Of a stretch of DNA of 64,000 nt, positions 23,403 to 41,750 are shown piece after piece. Below the pieces are notes generated by a model. That model did not search any database and had not been told where the DNA came from. It worked only from the letters and a program-made list of their open reading frames with translations. Both the position numbers and the translations under genes were made by a program. This stretch comes from Asterella californica (lineage: Eukaryota; Streptophyta; Marchantiopsida; Marchantiales; Aytoniaceae). Every line of letters begins with the position of its first letter. Position 1 is the stretch's first letter. Location: the NCBI GenBank assembly GCA_036924285.1, contig JAYKYS010000002.1, positions 4,030,001 through 4,094,000 on the forward strand. Reading direction: 5' to 3'.

Positions 23403-25220
23403 GTCTCCCTGGATGTGAATAATTCTTCTAGAGTCGTTGAAATTGTTGGACGGGAAAAGAATTTTGTGGCACCTTACATGCATGTAAGGTACAAGTATAG
23501 TACGTTAAAACTTTTTATTTCAAGCCTGACCCATTTCTTCATACGAGATTCGCCTGAATCAAGATGTACATAAAGCGACACGGTTGTGGTTCTGTTAAGA
23601 ATGAAGACTTGGGTTGAATTTTGCTCTGTGCTCTCTGGTCAATCAAGTTTTCACGGTAGCTCGAGATGCTTACACAAGTACTGGCGTCCCACCACCTGGT
23701 CGTCAATTCTCTTTCTCATCATTATCGTTCCATCGTTTGTGTTTGGATCTGGAAGGTTATATGGTCGTTGAACAGTAATTCAAGCAACTCTATGTTTTCC
23801 GAAACAGCGGAGGTTGCAACTTTCGGTCGCACCCACACATTTCTATATTAAGAACAGCTTTGAAGCACCACACAGATCTCATCTTACAGAAGGGAAGATG
23901 TGCCTTGGAGTGATGAATATCGGTAGCAACTTTTCTCCGTTCAAAATCCAACGCCCTTGTTGATACATACATGAGCAATCTGTGAAGTCATGTCGACAAA
24001 TTTCGACAGAGTTGAGAATAGAGAGAACACGAGACATCGACCCTAAATCTCCATCTATTTCCTTTTTAATCGAAGGTTCTTTAATACTTCAATACTTATT
24101 TGATTTGTATATTTTTTCTTGACTTCTTTTGTGATTTGCCAGAGCAATCCAAAGTTTAATAAATGCCTTTAAATACTCTTTCCACTTAATATTTCATTAC
24201 TTCTTTGACTTGTGTTATTATATCTTGACTTTGGTGATTTACGTAAGAGCCAGAGCAATCCAAAATTGAATAATGTAGCTATATGCAGGAAAGGCTAAAT
24301 GCCATAAGTACTCTTTCCATAAGTGCGTGAAAAATTCTTTACTCTTAATTTTTGATTTGTGCAAGCTTATGTATAGCTCTGAAGATGGAGTCAGATGTAG
24401 CATTTCCAGCGAATTCTAACAAGCATTCCAGCATTGCTTGTTTGGTGATTACATGTTCACCAACTCGCTTGATTATTTGCTTATTCACCTCTTCCGTCTA
24501 TATTGGGAAGAGAACAGCAAACTTATTTTATTATTTTATCTTTCCGAGAAAGCTTAGATATAGATCATTATAATTCTTTTATTCTTTTATTACTCAGTAA
24601 GCAGCTCCAATTGAGTCTTGGAGTCTACCTGGTCTGCGATTCGTTTATGAGTTTTGTCTAGACGTTACCGTAATTCCAGATACGACTATTATTTAACAAT
24701 TACACATTAATTTAAAATTTTACTAAAATTTACTCTAAAATTTCTTTTCACACTTGCATCTTCTTATAACGAAAATCAAACAAAAATTCCACAAACAACA
24801 ACCACGCTTATTTATCTTCACCAACACATCTCTAATACCGGAAACAATTCTGAAATACAGGGTCACGGGTATAAAGATCTTACGAGTAGAATGCGATAGG
24901 GAAAGGGAATCCCAACATATTACCCAGGTTATGCTTGAGCTTGCAGTGGTGTCATTATGCACACCCTTGAGCGCCTTACTATCTTCAGTTTCCTGTCTCA
25001 CATCTCATCATGAGATGTGAGTTCAACCAATGTTAGAGTTTTGAAGAAGCGGTTATCGGCAAAAGACTGCTAGGTATCTAATTATAGTTATTTACAATGT
25101 CAATCAAGGTAAAGTATCCTCAATTTTCCTTGATTTACGTGTCTGATAAATATGAGTGAGTAAATTCATAAAATTAATACTAATTAAAAGAATGCGTCAT
25201 CTTCTGATGTTAATGAAACT
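23403..25220. other. intergenic, no supported gene
   Basis: AT-rich from about 24050 to 24900. Two related blocks share GCCAGAGCAATCCAAA near 24139 and 24250, which suggests an old local duplication. No coding region can be supported. Confidence 0.5.
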
Positions 25221-25228
25221 TTGGTTAC

Positions 25229-26035
25229 CTCCTACAGCATCAACAAAATACTCCTCGAGTGCGAAGCAAGCAAAAGCCTTTGTGGTAAGGACAGTTTCCT
25301 CTCTTGTATAGAATGTGACGACTACCTTAATCGATTTACGTTGAAACTACACAAAGGATGGTAATATTAATTGACGGCAGGTATTCCGGTCGAACTAACA
25401 TGCGTACAAAACCTTTTCAATTCTTACGACGAATTTTCTACCCTCTGGTATTGAGAAATCAATATCAAGTCACACAGCACCGTGGACCCACAGAAAGAAA
25501 ACTGAACCTTTTCAATTCTTACGACGAATTTACTACCCTCTGGTATTGAGAAATTAATATCAAGTCACAAAGCACCATGGACCCACAGAAAGAAAACTGA
25601 GAAGCACCTCCTTGATTCAGCGTTCCAACACACTGAACATCAGACCATATCTCTCCCAAGCACTGATACATAACGCACAAAAAATCAAGTACTATGTTGG
25701 ATACAGATAGATAACTGACTTCACATCGCTCCTTCCAATACATGGAAGGAACGGGAGGAAAATGGTCATCTGCTCTGGGAGATCAGACAATCAGGGTTTG
25801 TGCAAATGAGCACAAACCCTGACTACACCCGCAGTAAACGGTACTTACGAGCCAAGGCAAGCGTTTCATCCTCCAATGACGTGACTTTGTGCATTTGTAC
25901 CTGTATTCCTGGCAGCTTGTTTAGAAATGGACAGACACGTGAAATTGAAGTGGACCCAAAACGAATGTGCTTGTATACGGTGGTTACTTCCATGTCTAAT
26001 GCCATATATAGCTCTGCTTGAGCAAATTTCGTCAC
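25229..26035 (-). CDS. exons of an unidentified minus-strand gene
   Basis: At least two exon-like blocks with good splice signals, not recognised. Block one (26035-25849) follows TTGTAG and reads VTKFAQAELYMALDMEVTTV, then YKHIRFGSTSISRVCPFLNK and LPGIQVQMHKVTSLEDETLA, and ends before GTAAGT. Block two (25346-25229) follows GTGTAG and reads FQRKSIKVVVTFYTREETVL, then TTKAFACFALEEYFVDAVG, and ends before GTAACC. Both have protein-like, well-mixed composition. A 95-bp tandem duplication (25411-25600) lies between them. The gene follows the queuine transferase gene on the same strand. Neither start nor stop is located, and the piece could be a complete small gene or a fragment. Confidence 0.4.
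25411..25600. repeat. 95-bp tandem duplication
   Basis: Two copies start at 25411 and 25506 with ACCTTTTCAATTCTTACGAC and end in CCCACAGAAAGAAAACTGA. They differ at only a few positions (for example TTTTCTA versus TTTACTA, and ACCGTGG versus ACCATGG), so the duplication is fairly recent. Confidence 0.95.
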
Positions 26036-26748
26036 CTACAAATTTCAGCCATTAACTGCCTCGCTGAATCCAGAGACAAAGGCTGTTGGATAACTACAGC
26101 TCTCAGACGGTAAGGAGAGTCAAGCAAGAAGAGGTGAGAAAAGAGCTACAGCAAAAAGATGCAGGAATTAAAGACAACGACCAAGTCTAAAACAGATGCT
26201 TGACTCCAAGACTTGGAACTGAGACAGCATACTTTCAAGATAGTTTTGCCCTTAAACCCCCTGCTCGTGCTCCACATTCAATTTGACCGAGGGCCCAGTC
26301 TGGCTTTATCAAGAGCAGAAGAAGACTGATGGCAGTGTAGCTAACTCATTCGATCCGGTCCATGGTGTTCTACACACGGAAGGTATTGTACCAATTTCCT
26401 GCCCCGTGAGCACTACCTCCCAGTGTACGGAGGTTGAACATTGGCTGATATAACTTTGACAAGAATTTACGCTGATCGACTGCGAATGGCACTTAAAACA
26501 GTTAAGTCAAGCACCTCCCTCTCAAAACTTGAAAACAGCAAGTTGCTGCATAACTGAGCTGCAAAAGCGTTCTAGAACTGTTGAAAGGTAAACTTCTCCT
26601 CTCTATAGACACCAGATCCTCACCTTACCAGTACTCAATAGCTTCGATGAGCTGGAGTCAGCAACACTCCAACTTGAAGGGTTTCCAGAAACCAAAGGAT
26701 ATCGGATATCCTCAGTTGCTTAGCCAAGAGCCGCTGTTCGGTAGAGCC

Positions 26749-32079
<5,331 letters not shown>

Positions 32080-32469
32080 GTTGGTGAGTACTCGCACTGA
32101 GGAGGCTGCCGCAGCACCCAGCATTCCCTCTCTGAAAATCGTCCCATATAGCGCACGCCTTCAGCAATCTGATCCAGGAAGGAAGTTTACAATATACAAC
32201 TGCACCTCCACCATGTTCCGGTTGAAAGCTGCTGGAGATCGATTCGAAGCATCTCTATCAGAACTGCTTGATTTAGCTGTCCTCGTTACAGCTTAGCTGA
32301 ACCCTACACCGAACGCATAAATCCGCTTTTGAATGTAGCTAAAGTCGGGCTCTCGCAGGTAGCGCCAGCCAATTTATACAGCCTGCAATTTAATTTCCAC
32401 TCACATGGATGGCTCATTCTTCTTGCGATTGCGCGACATGTCAAAGTTGATGGATTCGACGGAACCTTG

Positions 32470-32563
32470 TACAAGCAAACCTCGTTATAATCACGCACTT
32501 GGTGACACCATTTTGTGAATATAACGCTTCGTGATTATAAATAGATGATCGCATCACTGAATG
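32470..32563 (-). repeat. upstream repeat module, copy 2
   Basis: Inverted copy of the module at 20744-20834. Positions 32511-32542 match 32 of 32 bases, and flanking similarity includes CTCGTTATAATCACGCACTT. It lies about 430 bases before the queuine transferase start codon, in the same orientation relative to that gene. Confidence 0.8.
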
Positions 32564-34037
32564 AAAAGTGGAGAATGTGAAAATAGCTATATGTTTATTA
32601 TTATAATCACTTTAATTAAGATAAATTTACCATTATAAAAGTATAATTGAGGTAAAATATATAGAAAACGCGAACCTCGTATACTGTTTTATGAACAAGG
32701 GTTCTCAACGATTCTACACCTTTTATTTTTCTATATCGTTCAAAGCGTTTCGATGGATTCATGTTTTTCCTGGTTTTTAAATAATGTTTACTTGTGTCAC
32801 AAACAAAAGCAGAACCAAAGTGATCGTTAAGAATGTATAGAACAGGAAAAGTCTTTTTGTTATGAAAATATAAAATATATCTCATTATAATCAGCCAATA
32901 TTGCTCATATCTCTCAAATCGTTAGATAAACTCAGTATCGTCTTCAATTTCCTAAAGAACTCAATGCTATAATTTCAAAAAATCTAATAACAACAAGTTT
33001 TGATTCTAAAATAATTCAGATATCACTTGTAAGAAATTGAAACGCTCTTTTCCTCTCTCTATGTGTCTTAATCTTCTTCATATCACTCAATCCAATCCTC
33101 TTTTTCACAAATTGTCTTCATTTGTGCATAACATACCTAGATCTGAACTCACTGAAACTTGCAGATGTGTGTTGGACCTCTAGTACTCCAGAATGTCCAT
33201 CGGCAAGTCGTAGATGCAAGTTAGTCCCTTAAGCCGCTCTCTTTCGTCAATTCACAGTATGCATGTTGAACGCAGATTAGTGATCAATAATACTCCTTAC
33301 GCTCTTAATATAGCGTCGGTGACCACAATTACCCAATCATTGTCTACAAGCTAGGACTTAGCTTAATTTCTTCATCTTTTGAGCTTTATAGAGTCTCTAA
33401 ACAAATTTAAACGAATCAAATGAAGTGCTATTAGGAAGTTTACAACAAGCTCTACCACTTGGTGTAATGAGAATAAAGACTCAAAATTTGATGAAAATAT
33501 TATTTTTTCATGAGTGATTTTAGAACCATTATGCGTAATCTTCAAATTTGAGTTTCAAATAAAATCTACTCCACGACAAGACAAAGTGCTCAATTTATTT
33601 CCAAACTCTTTCGTCAAAAAATGTTAAGTAGTAAGGTTATGTGTATTTGGTACTAAGGTCTTGCATTTGTAGTTTGGAAGTGTGTGTGTTTTGTTTTATG
33701 GGTTATGTCTGGATCTGATCACGAAATATCTCTGTCTTGCTATGATTTAACACTTACTAAAATAGTTGATTTTCAATATTATCTTAATTTATAATCTCAC
33801 ATAATACTTGAATATTTCCTAATAACTGAAAGTGAGCAAAAGTTCCACGATGGGGTTCCCAAGTTCAGCTAGCAAGGATGTAATGGTGTTATAACCTACA
33901 CCATGTGAGCAGTATTTTGGTGCCGCTAATAAATTTGACAAAGTATATTTGAAGAACCTCCCTAGTATTAGTGTAACAAGCACTAGTTTTGCATCACATT
34001 AATAACGATAAAGCATAATAGATATCATGCCAGGGTA

Positions 34038-34085
34038 TAATTTATTACCTAATCCTATCGACAGGAAGGGTTAGGTAATAAATTA
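34038..34085. repeat. inverted repeat (hairpin)
   Basis: TAATTTATTACCTAATCC (34038-34055) pairs with GGGTTAGGTAATAAATTA (34068-34085) with one mismatch. The loop contains TATCGACAGGAA. It is similar in layout to the stem at 18614-18664. Confidence 0.85.
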
Positions 34086-35458
34086 AACTGACATTAAATT
34101 AATACATTAATAGCTTCAGGTTCCTGAACTTGTAATTTCAATAACACGGACGTCTACTCATGACTTATGGTTTATATCTTGGCTTTCTCGATTTTCTTGG
34201 CATAGGGTAACAATTAACATTTATGAAATATTTTAATTATTTTCACTCACTAGGTATATGATTTTTAGTTAACACTTAAATATTTCCCCGATAATAGCCA
34301 ACTAGCAAAAGTTCCCAGAAGTTAATCCAGCATGCATATATATTCACTGAAATACATCTAAAAATATGAGTTGAAAAACCCGAAACTTGTTTATGTTCAA
34401 TTTGAAAATCATTCCTTGCAACTTGTTCATGAGAGTTCCGGTCTTGTAGCTTTTTACAGAAGTTATACTCGTTCGGTACGGACATAAACTTTCTCTTTGA
34501 ATGTCATTCCAACATTCACGGATTCTGAACCTCTGTTCCAAGCAAATGATGAAGAATATAATGAAATTCTGTTGTTATTGTATTATAGTACTGCACAAAC
34601 CTCTTCATTCTTTAGTAGAACCTCCATCAAATGATCCCACATATAGTGATGACCTTTTCATAATGATACAATGCGTGGTCCCTACTAGTGCTAATCTGTA
34701 TTGCTAAAATTTGTATGTTGATACAAAATTCTGGTTTTCTTTAATTTCTGGTTTATAGAGGATATATCACTCAGAAGGACTTTACTCAAGATAAAAGAAT
34801 GCTACACGGGAAAGAAAAACTAATCTAAAATAAAATAAAGATTTTAAGATTTTATCTATTTCATAACATTAATTTCATCTGTGGGTTTGAAAACAAAGCT
34901 CGTCAATGTTCTTTTATATATCATACATTTTTAAATTCATTTTCATTATGGATTTGAAAACAAAATGCATGTGTGTACATTTATATCCGTCTTCAAGTTT
35001 CTTTTAGTAAGGACCTTTCTACATGGATAAGGAGTGGTCAGTCTCTCCTCCATTACCTTAGCAAGTTGTACCCTACTCTGAATTATATTTTATTCTTGAA
35101 AATTGCAGAGTTAAGAAAATGAGAAACACACTGAAATGAGTGTGATATGCAATAATGTTTCCAAAATAAATATGCATCTAAAATGTCTTGCAGTGAATAT
35201 CCTTCCCCACGGCCTTGTATAGTGAATTTCGTGTTCTCTTATCAGAAAATATGTAAGTGTTATAAAAATTTATTTTACTAAATTATTATAGAAAATTAAA
35301 TTAAATCATAAATGTTATATGTTAGTCAATCCCGAAGTAGCCAACTCATCTGGAGAGAACCCATAAATTAAGAGCGAGCTGCTGCGCTCTTGAGATATAA
35401 GTCCGGAGCAGTAATTGTAGAATAGTGCTGTTTATCGAGGACATTATTTAATGTACAT

Positions 35459-35482
35459 CCATGTACACTGAAGTGTACATGG
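35459..35482. repeat. inverted repeat (hairpin)
   Basis: CCATGTACAC at 35459-35468 pairs with GTGTACATGG at 35473-35482 around a short loop. It shares GTACATGGGTG with the element at 18557-18613. Confidence 0.85.
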
Positions 35483-38400
35483 GTGAATATCCTCCTTGTT
35501 ACATATGTTGAACATGACAACAATATCAATAATAACATAGAGTTCCGCTTGTAATGAAATTGCAAGGCAATGTTTTAGCGATTTATTTGCATCTAAATTT
35601 CTTTCCTTCTCCTTCTAGGTTTCAAAGTGATTCTTTCTCTTTTCTTAGTGCATAATCGCACATAGGTTTTTGGTCATAGCTTTTCACAGTTTTTCTGCAA
35701 AATACTGAAGTGGCCGAAGCAAATTCACGCGTGAGGCTTTTTCCAGTTTTTTTTGCTTCTGGAAGCAACTTGCACCGCATCGTTTCCGGTTTGAGAATTT
35801 CGTTTTTTGGCTCTGAAGCCGAGACATTATTGTGATACTCCAGGTCAGATGCCAAATGAACTCCAGCTCACCAAGAAATCTTATGGACCATGTGTGACAA
35901 CGCTTCCCTCCACATCAACATGCTACTCGATGGATACAACTGAAAGACTGGAATTCACACGATACAAAAATATAGTGCTCACTAGACGTAGTGTTAGCGT
36001 CCGTGAAGTTTACATAAGCAATGATAATAACTAGAAATTCACTGGATGCAGTCGGAATGTCTGTGAAATTTACTGATTTATACTTGACTTGCAAGTTACA
36101 ACAAGCTAATCACTAGAATCGCACGAAGGAAACCCGTTGCAGAAAGAGTCAATGCGTCTTAACTCTTGCTTCATGAAGTGTTTAGAACGAACTGATGCAG
36201 ATTATGCTAAAGAACTCACGCGAGAGAAATGTAGAATGATAGAATTCTGATAGAATGAAAAAGAACATGATAGAATTCTTTTGAATGAACTTTTCTCCAC
36301 AAAAATGATAACTTAATCGAGTATATCACCACCACGTCTTGGTTCTAGACTAATCGGATAAATAACACAACAGAACACAACATAACATCGAATATCTGCT
36401 CTAACTGTCAATTCAAAATAGTGTGGAAGTAGAAGCCATTGAAATTATAGTTCATGTTCCTCGACATCGATTTGAGGCTGACGTGGAGTTTATTGTCATG
36501 TTGAAGTGGTTGGCCACCGTGCGTGCTGATTTGACAAGTATCTATCTCGTATGAGTGGAGTCAGCGTGCGAGTGAAAAAAGGGTTTTTTCCCCAAACTAT
36601 GTAGAGTGTCAACCGAAAATTATGTATTGTGCGGTGATTTCTTTATTACCGACCCTCAACTCCAGACATTCGGAAAAAGAACAGATCTCAAAAAACTTGG
36701 TGCGATTATGCTCTTAACTTGCTCATAATACGACCAATTACAGTACGAGACAACAAATCTCTTCTTTTCTTTTTTTTCTCACAATCTATGTATAGCTATG
36801 CTAAGGAATATATAAAAATTTCTTTTATATTAAGAAGACGATGATTAAATCAGCACCAAGATCCGTACTTGAAGAATAGCTTGCCGTCCTCTTAACATCC
36901 GTATCTTGAAAGACGGAAAGATACAAATAGGTCACAAGAAGAGGTAAAGCTAGAGAAAAGAAATGATTAGGGGTTATTATTTTCTAGTGAGGTAGCGGCG
37001 AAGATGAGGCAAGAGGGGAAGTTACTAGGAGAGAGAAAGTATTTCACAGGCTAGCTTGATAACAATGAACGAGAACTAGTGACTGTCACAAAGACAAAGA
37101 GCAGTAATAATACTTATAGAAAGTAACTTTCATATAATATCTAGTAAGGGAGATTGGACCCATGAAATGTGCAAGAATGGAGTTTGGGAAGGTATAAACT
37201 TTGCTAAATCATGCTTCTTTTATGAGCCCAATTGTTATTACAGTTTGATCGAATCTTCAGCTTGAGAAAGTGTCTTATTTTTGTTTACTTGTCCATTGGA
37301 AGACAATAGAGTATCAGTAGGGTCATTGACATGTGTACAAGAACTTACTTAGATTTTCTTGATTTCAGCATCTAGTGTGAAAGTACTGCTCAATTTACTT
37401 TAAATTTAGTCGATCCGTAGTTATGAAACCAAAACTGGATCTGAGATCAAAAGATTAGTCGTTGTGTTCAAGGAGATTCATAGTCATTAGTTCAAGTTCT
37501 AATCTTTGATCTATTCTTCAAGAAGTCTAGATTACGACTGTTTCAAATAACAATATTGGTATAATGGAGAGCAGAATTTATCATATGCAAATAGTTGGCG
37601 AACAAAACATTTCATTTTCATATCATTGGATAACATTTTAAAAGCAGTTAGGTTCGGGAAAAGAAATTATCTGTTCTAAACATAGTGGGTGTCGAAACAT
37701 GAGGTGCTCTGAATCCTATCTTTGGTCCTATTTGGAGATGCATTCTCGCAGAAGTTGAAACTAATACCATGAATATAATGCAAAGATCTTGTGAACTAAT
37801 GAATAGATTTCTCTCGTTTGTTCACTTTAATTTATAACTAACTTTGTCCCGTAAGGAATTTACCGCACTTGTCTTCTTTCCTAGCACCGTTAGTCACTTG
37901 ATGTCCATGCATATATTAAAGTTAAGAAGAAGAGAAATATTCCTCAACAGCTGAGAGAGAAAAAGCAACAATTTCTTAACGGGTAATTTTTAATAGAACT
38001 GCTGTTCATTTTAGATCATCCTTGTGAATGATACATTAATTAATTATTTTTAATTCTGAAAAATAAAATAATTACTCAGAATTATAAATTTCTCTATACA
38101 AAAGCCACCTGGCAAAACGAGTGAATGCCCGTGATGTCCGCCTGCAGCACCTCCGAAAGTGTCAGGAAAAACCCACGCAAAGGTCCTGACGAATTCGTAA
38201 CTCACTCCCGTGTATCAAGAAACTTACACAAAGGTTCCAACATGGACGCCACTACTATCATGGTTCAACTCAAGATGGAAAAGGTGATATGCATGCTGCA
38301 TAGACTTCTGGGAACTTTTGTTCTCTTTTTGTTATCAAAGAAATATATAAGTGTTAAATGTAAAATATATTTCAAGTGAATATAAATAATTAAAGAATTC

Positions 38401-38539
38401 TATAAACGTTATTTGTTAGTCTATGCTTGGAAACATAGAGAGAGCGAGAAAAAAACTATAAGTGTTGACTCGCTCTAGCGCTTCAGAAGGTACAAGATCT
38501 GAAAACTATATTCATGATTTGATTAATTTACTCTGAGCT

Positions 38540-38590
38540 TTAATTTAATACGTAACCCTTCCTGCCAGAAAGGTTAAGTATTAAATTAAA
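38540..38590. repeat. inverted repeat (hairpin)
   Basis: TTTAATTTAATACGTAACC pairs imperfectly with AAGGTTAAGTATTAAATTAAA around CTTCCTGCCAGA. It has the same architecture as the stems at 18614 and 34038. Confidence 0.75.
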
Positions 38591-38949
38591 CTAACATGCA
38601 TATTTCCCCTCTTCCGAACTCGGAAGAGGGTGAATAAGCAGATAACTTGAATATTAATATGGAAAGAAGTGTAGATACTTCTTGTGTACCTGACCGAGTG
38701 TTAGAACGTGACCCAAGGTTAATAAGCATCCCCATCGGGCTTTTGGCAGTAGACGGCACGTCGGGGGGTTGGAGAAAAAATCCGGAACGCCGGTTGGTTA
38801 ACGGCCGGGTTTAGACTGGAAATTTAAACACGCTGTTTTCACGTCAAAATTACAGATACGTTTCGAATGTCATTTTTCACGGGCGCTGCACGACCCGGGA
38901 GACTTATCTCGTGCGTAGCTTTATGAGATCAGAAAAACACTGTTTTTAC

Positions 38950-39040
38950 AAATGCTTGAGTTAGCACAGTGACAAATGTACTCAGTAACAGATTGTAGGT
39001 CTTGAGTTCGAGCCCAAGCACCCGACGTTGGAGGACCGTA
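38950..39040 (+). mobile_element. tRNA-derived SINE-like unit
   Basis: TTAGCACAGTGA (38961-38972) resembles a pol III A box. GAGTTCGAGCC (39004-39014) is a good B box within CTTGAGTTCGAGCCCAAG, which could fold like a T-arm. The spacing of about 32 bases fits a tRNA-like promoter. It is not a functional tRNA because no acceptor stem or anticodon arm forms. Element ends were not located. Confidence 0.4.
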
Positions 39041-39119
39041 AACACTGTGCGTGCAGGAGTTCAGTAATTTACGGGAGAGGTAGGTTTGAAAAGAGAAACC
39101 GAACACTAACATAGTCTAA

Positions 39120-41660
39120 AACGAACCGAGAAAGAAAAAAAATCTTGGAACGGTCGAAACCAAGATCATGAAGAAAAATACAAACACAAATCAGTCACAC
39201 TCAACTCCGGCAAGCGAAGCTAAATATACAATATACCGTTACATGAATAACTGTAAATTAGAGGGGGCAATTACAAGTAATTCTCTTACTCAGGATACGT
39301 TATCATGCAAGTCCCAGTTTTGGGGCCGTTACAAGTAAAAACCTCCTTTTAGATATGGCACCACCCGAATCGCGTTTGTCGTCCCTCCCTCCTCCAACTA
39401 GGAAGAATCGCCCATCCCCCTGCGATGTCTTGATGTTGTGTTTCAATCCTCGAGCATAGATCGGCGGCAGATTATGGTTCTCCATCAAGCCCGTACGCAA
39501 GATCCATACTGTTTACGCCGGAACTTGAGGAAGTTGGCAGTTTTTGTGCTGTGGATAGTAAACTTAGCGACAAAAGCGAAGGTAAGGATTGCATCCCATA
39601 CTTCCAGGAAGAGAGGTAACTATAAGGACGGTCTTCTGTGTACACAAATGGACGGATTCTTCTGACTGACTGCTGCCGGGCGTTCAGTCGTGATTCGTGA
39701 ATGTAGAGAGTTGTTTACAACTGTACAACGTAGTTATGACGTTTCTTCGTCAAAGTTGTACGTACTCTATCCATATCTGGGAGAGGCGACCTGTGACGAA
39801 ATTATCCGGATGAATGAATCCAGTCGCCCGAAAGCAGAACCGAAAGGAGCCTTGAAGGAACAGCCTCCAACTAGGCAGCGAGAAGTCCAACCATCCGGTC
39901 TCACCGTAGCCCAGACTCCATACGCTCGATCGGGTAGGGTAACTCCTCGTACGGAGAGCGATACTTTGCCGGTGCTCCAGAATGACGTCGCAGCACATGC
40001 AGGCTTGTGACCGGACTGATCACTGGACCTACCTGGTGCCTGGAATGGCGACCTGGATCTGCAGTGCTGAGCCTTCTTCTGACGACCGCCTGGCTCATGG
40101 GCTCATGGGCTCACTCTCACTCATTGCCTGCGACCTCGTCGTTTTCTGTCCCTTTTCCCTGCTTGTCTGCTATTTGTCTTATCACCACCACTTTCGTCTC
40201 TCCTCTTGTCTTGTCTTCTTTTATTATTCGTTCCCACTTTTATTTCCTTCTGTTTCCTTCCTTACAGTTCACTAGGCCTAGCAGCAAGCACTTCTTCGGT
40301 CCTCCACTGAATACTCATCCGGCGCAGAAATCTCTGTGTATACTGCGAGGGAGTGGAAGGAGCTACAGTACCGGTACCTGCCCGTTGCGTTCGAGGTTAA
40401 TAAAATCGTGGATGATTTCCTAGGAGGGGAGTTTTAGCTGTTTGCTGTAGCAGCCAGCAGGAAGGGGCCGACAGGCGAGAGGAGAGGAGGAGCGGAGGAG
40501 CGGGTCCGGCGTTGAGGGGACACACGAAGCGCCTGCCTGCCTTCGCGAGGACCGAGGGCTTGGCTTGACTTCCTTTGGCCTTGCTTGGCTCGTCGTCACA
40601 CCAACATCGTCGTTTACTTCATTGACGTCCGTTGAATTCGAGGGAGAAGACGAAGCGAGGAACTCTTCACTCCTCTGTTCATCAAGTAGTAGGAGAAGCA
40701 GTAGATACTTGCCGTTGTGTTGGTTGGTTCGTTGGCTGAGACTGACGGTCTGGAAGGAGTAGTGGAGGAGCGAGAGAAGAGGCGATCGAGCATCGTTTGA
40801 GTTAGTAGTACTCCTGCTGCATGAGCACTGCACTGACCCAGGTGCTGCATGGCTGTCGGAGATGATGGACTCGGTGAGCATACGAGGTAATGAACTCTTA
40901 GCGGGGCTGGCATTGAAACTTTTGACATTTACTTGTCTCTGAGACCGTCGTGGTCGAGGTTCCAGGCCTCGATGTATCCGTAGCGATCGACAATCCAGCA
41001 AGTCACCGTCGGCTCTCGAATGGTCTGTTCATCGGGACATAGGTCGAAACAGTTAAACAGTGGCAGCCGGAGCTCGGTTGCAGATTCTGCGCATCAGTTA
41101 CCCGGTAGTTGGTCAGTGCTCGGATGCTTAGTTCTCAGTGGATGCTGAGAGAGGTCCAGGCATCTTGTCGGATTCTTCGAGGGCGCCTGTGGACAAGCGT
41201 GACACTCCGTCATGGCCGTTTAGATTTCTTGAACTTCGCAGTTACGAGTAGAAAAAGATTTCGGTCTTCAGCTTCACTCGGAAATAAAATTACCAACGAC
41301 GGCCTCGATACAACTTGAAGTTTCGGCTCTCTCGGTCCACGGGCGTTTTGCTGACTGCATGTCGTTGTTCTTCTTGAGGTCAGAGCTGAGCCATTATTAT
41401 GGTCTTGGCTCAAGCTGGTTTGCGTCACCTGCGTAACACGTTCAGTCTAGGTTAGCAGCTTGTCCTCAGAGCATTGTTATGAGCAGGCGGCCACGTGCGT
41501 GTCGTAGTAGTTCTTCCTAACGAGGCAAATCCTTGGTCGAGAATTGGTATAGATGAATGAGAGAAGTTCCAAGACCGCAAGTTGTCCACTTTTAGTAACT
41601 CTTGCCGACGATGTCACGAGGTGCTCGAGCAGTCCACTGGAAAAGGTTATAACGTGACAG
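39120..41660. other. gene-poor stretch upstream of the NPH3-family gene
   Basis: Reading frames are present on both strands at 39690-41000, but none has a recognisable domain and most overlap. They could include non-coding 5' exons of the NPH3-family gene. Confidence 0.4.
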
Positions 41661-41662
41661 TC

Positions 41663-41664
<2 letters not shown>

Positions 41665-41745
<81 letters not shown>
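41665..41745. repeat. (AG)n microsatellite
   Basis: About 40 uninterrupted AG dinucleotides (81 bases), located about 930 bases upstream of the NPH3-family start codon. Long GA tracts near plant promoters can bind GAGA-type factors (BBR/BPC), but a role here is only possible. Confidence 0.98.

Positions 41746-41750
<5 letters not shown>

Larger units (their letters stand above)
32564..38720. other. AT-rich, gene-poor stretch with hairpin elements
   Basis: About 6 kb with no convincing coding region. It holds palindromic units at 34038-34085, 35459-35482 and 38540-38590. Their AT-rich flanks share a pattern of AACATTTAT followed by AACACTTA-like sequence with the element at 18514-18909. It probably consists of layered decayed non-autonomous transposons. 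Confidence 0.55.

Noticed and set aside
40420..41001. 193-codon Ser/Arg-rich minus-strand frame
   Set aside because: It overlaps other frames on both strands, has no domain, and lies in the presumed leader/promoter region of the NPH3-family gene.
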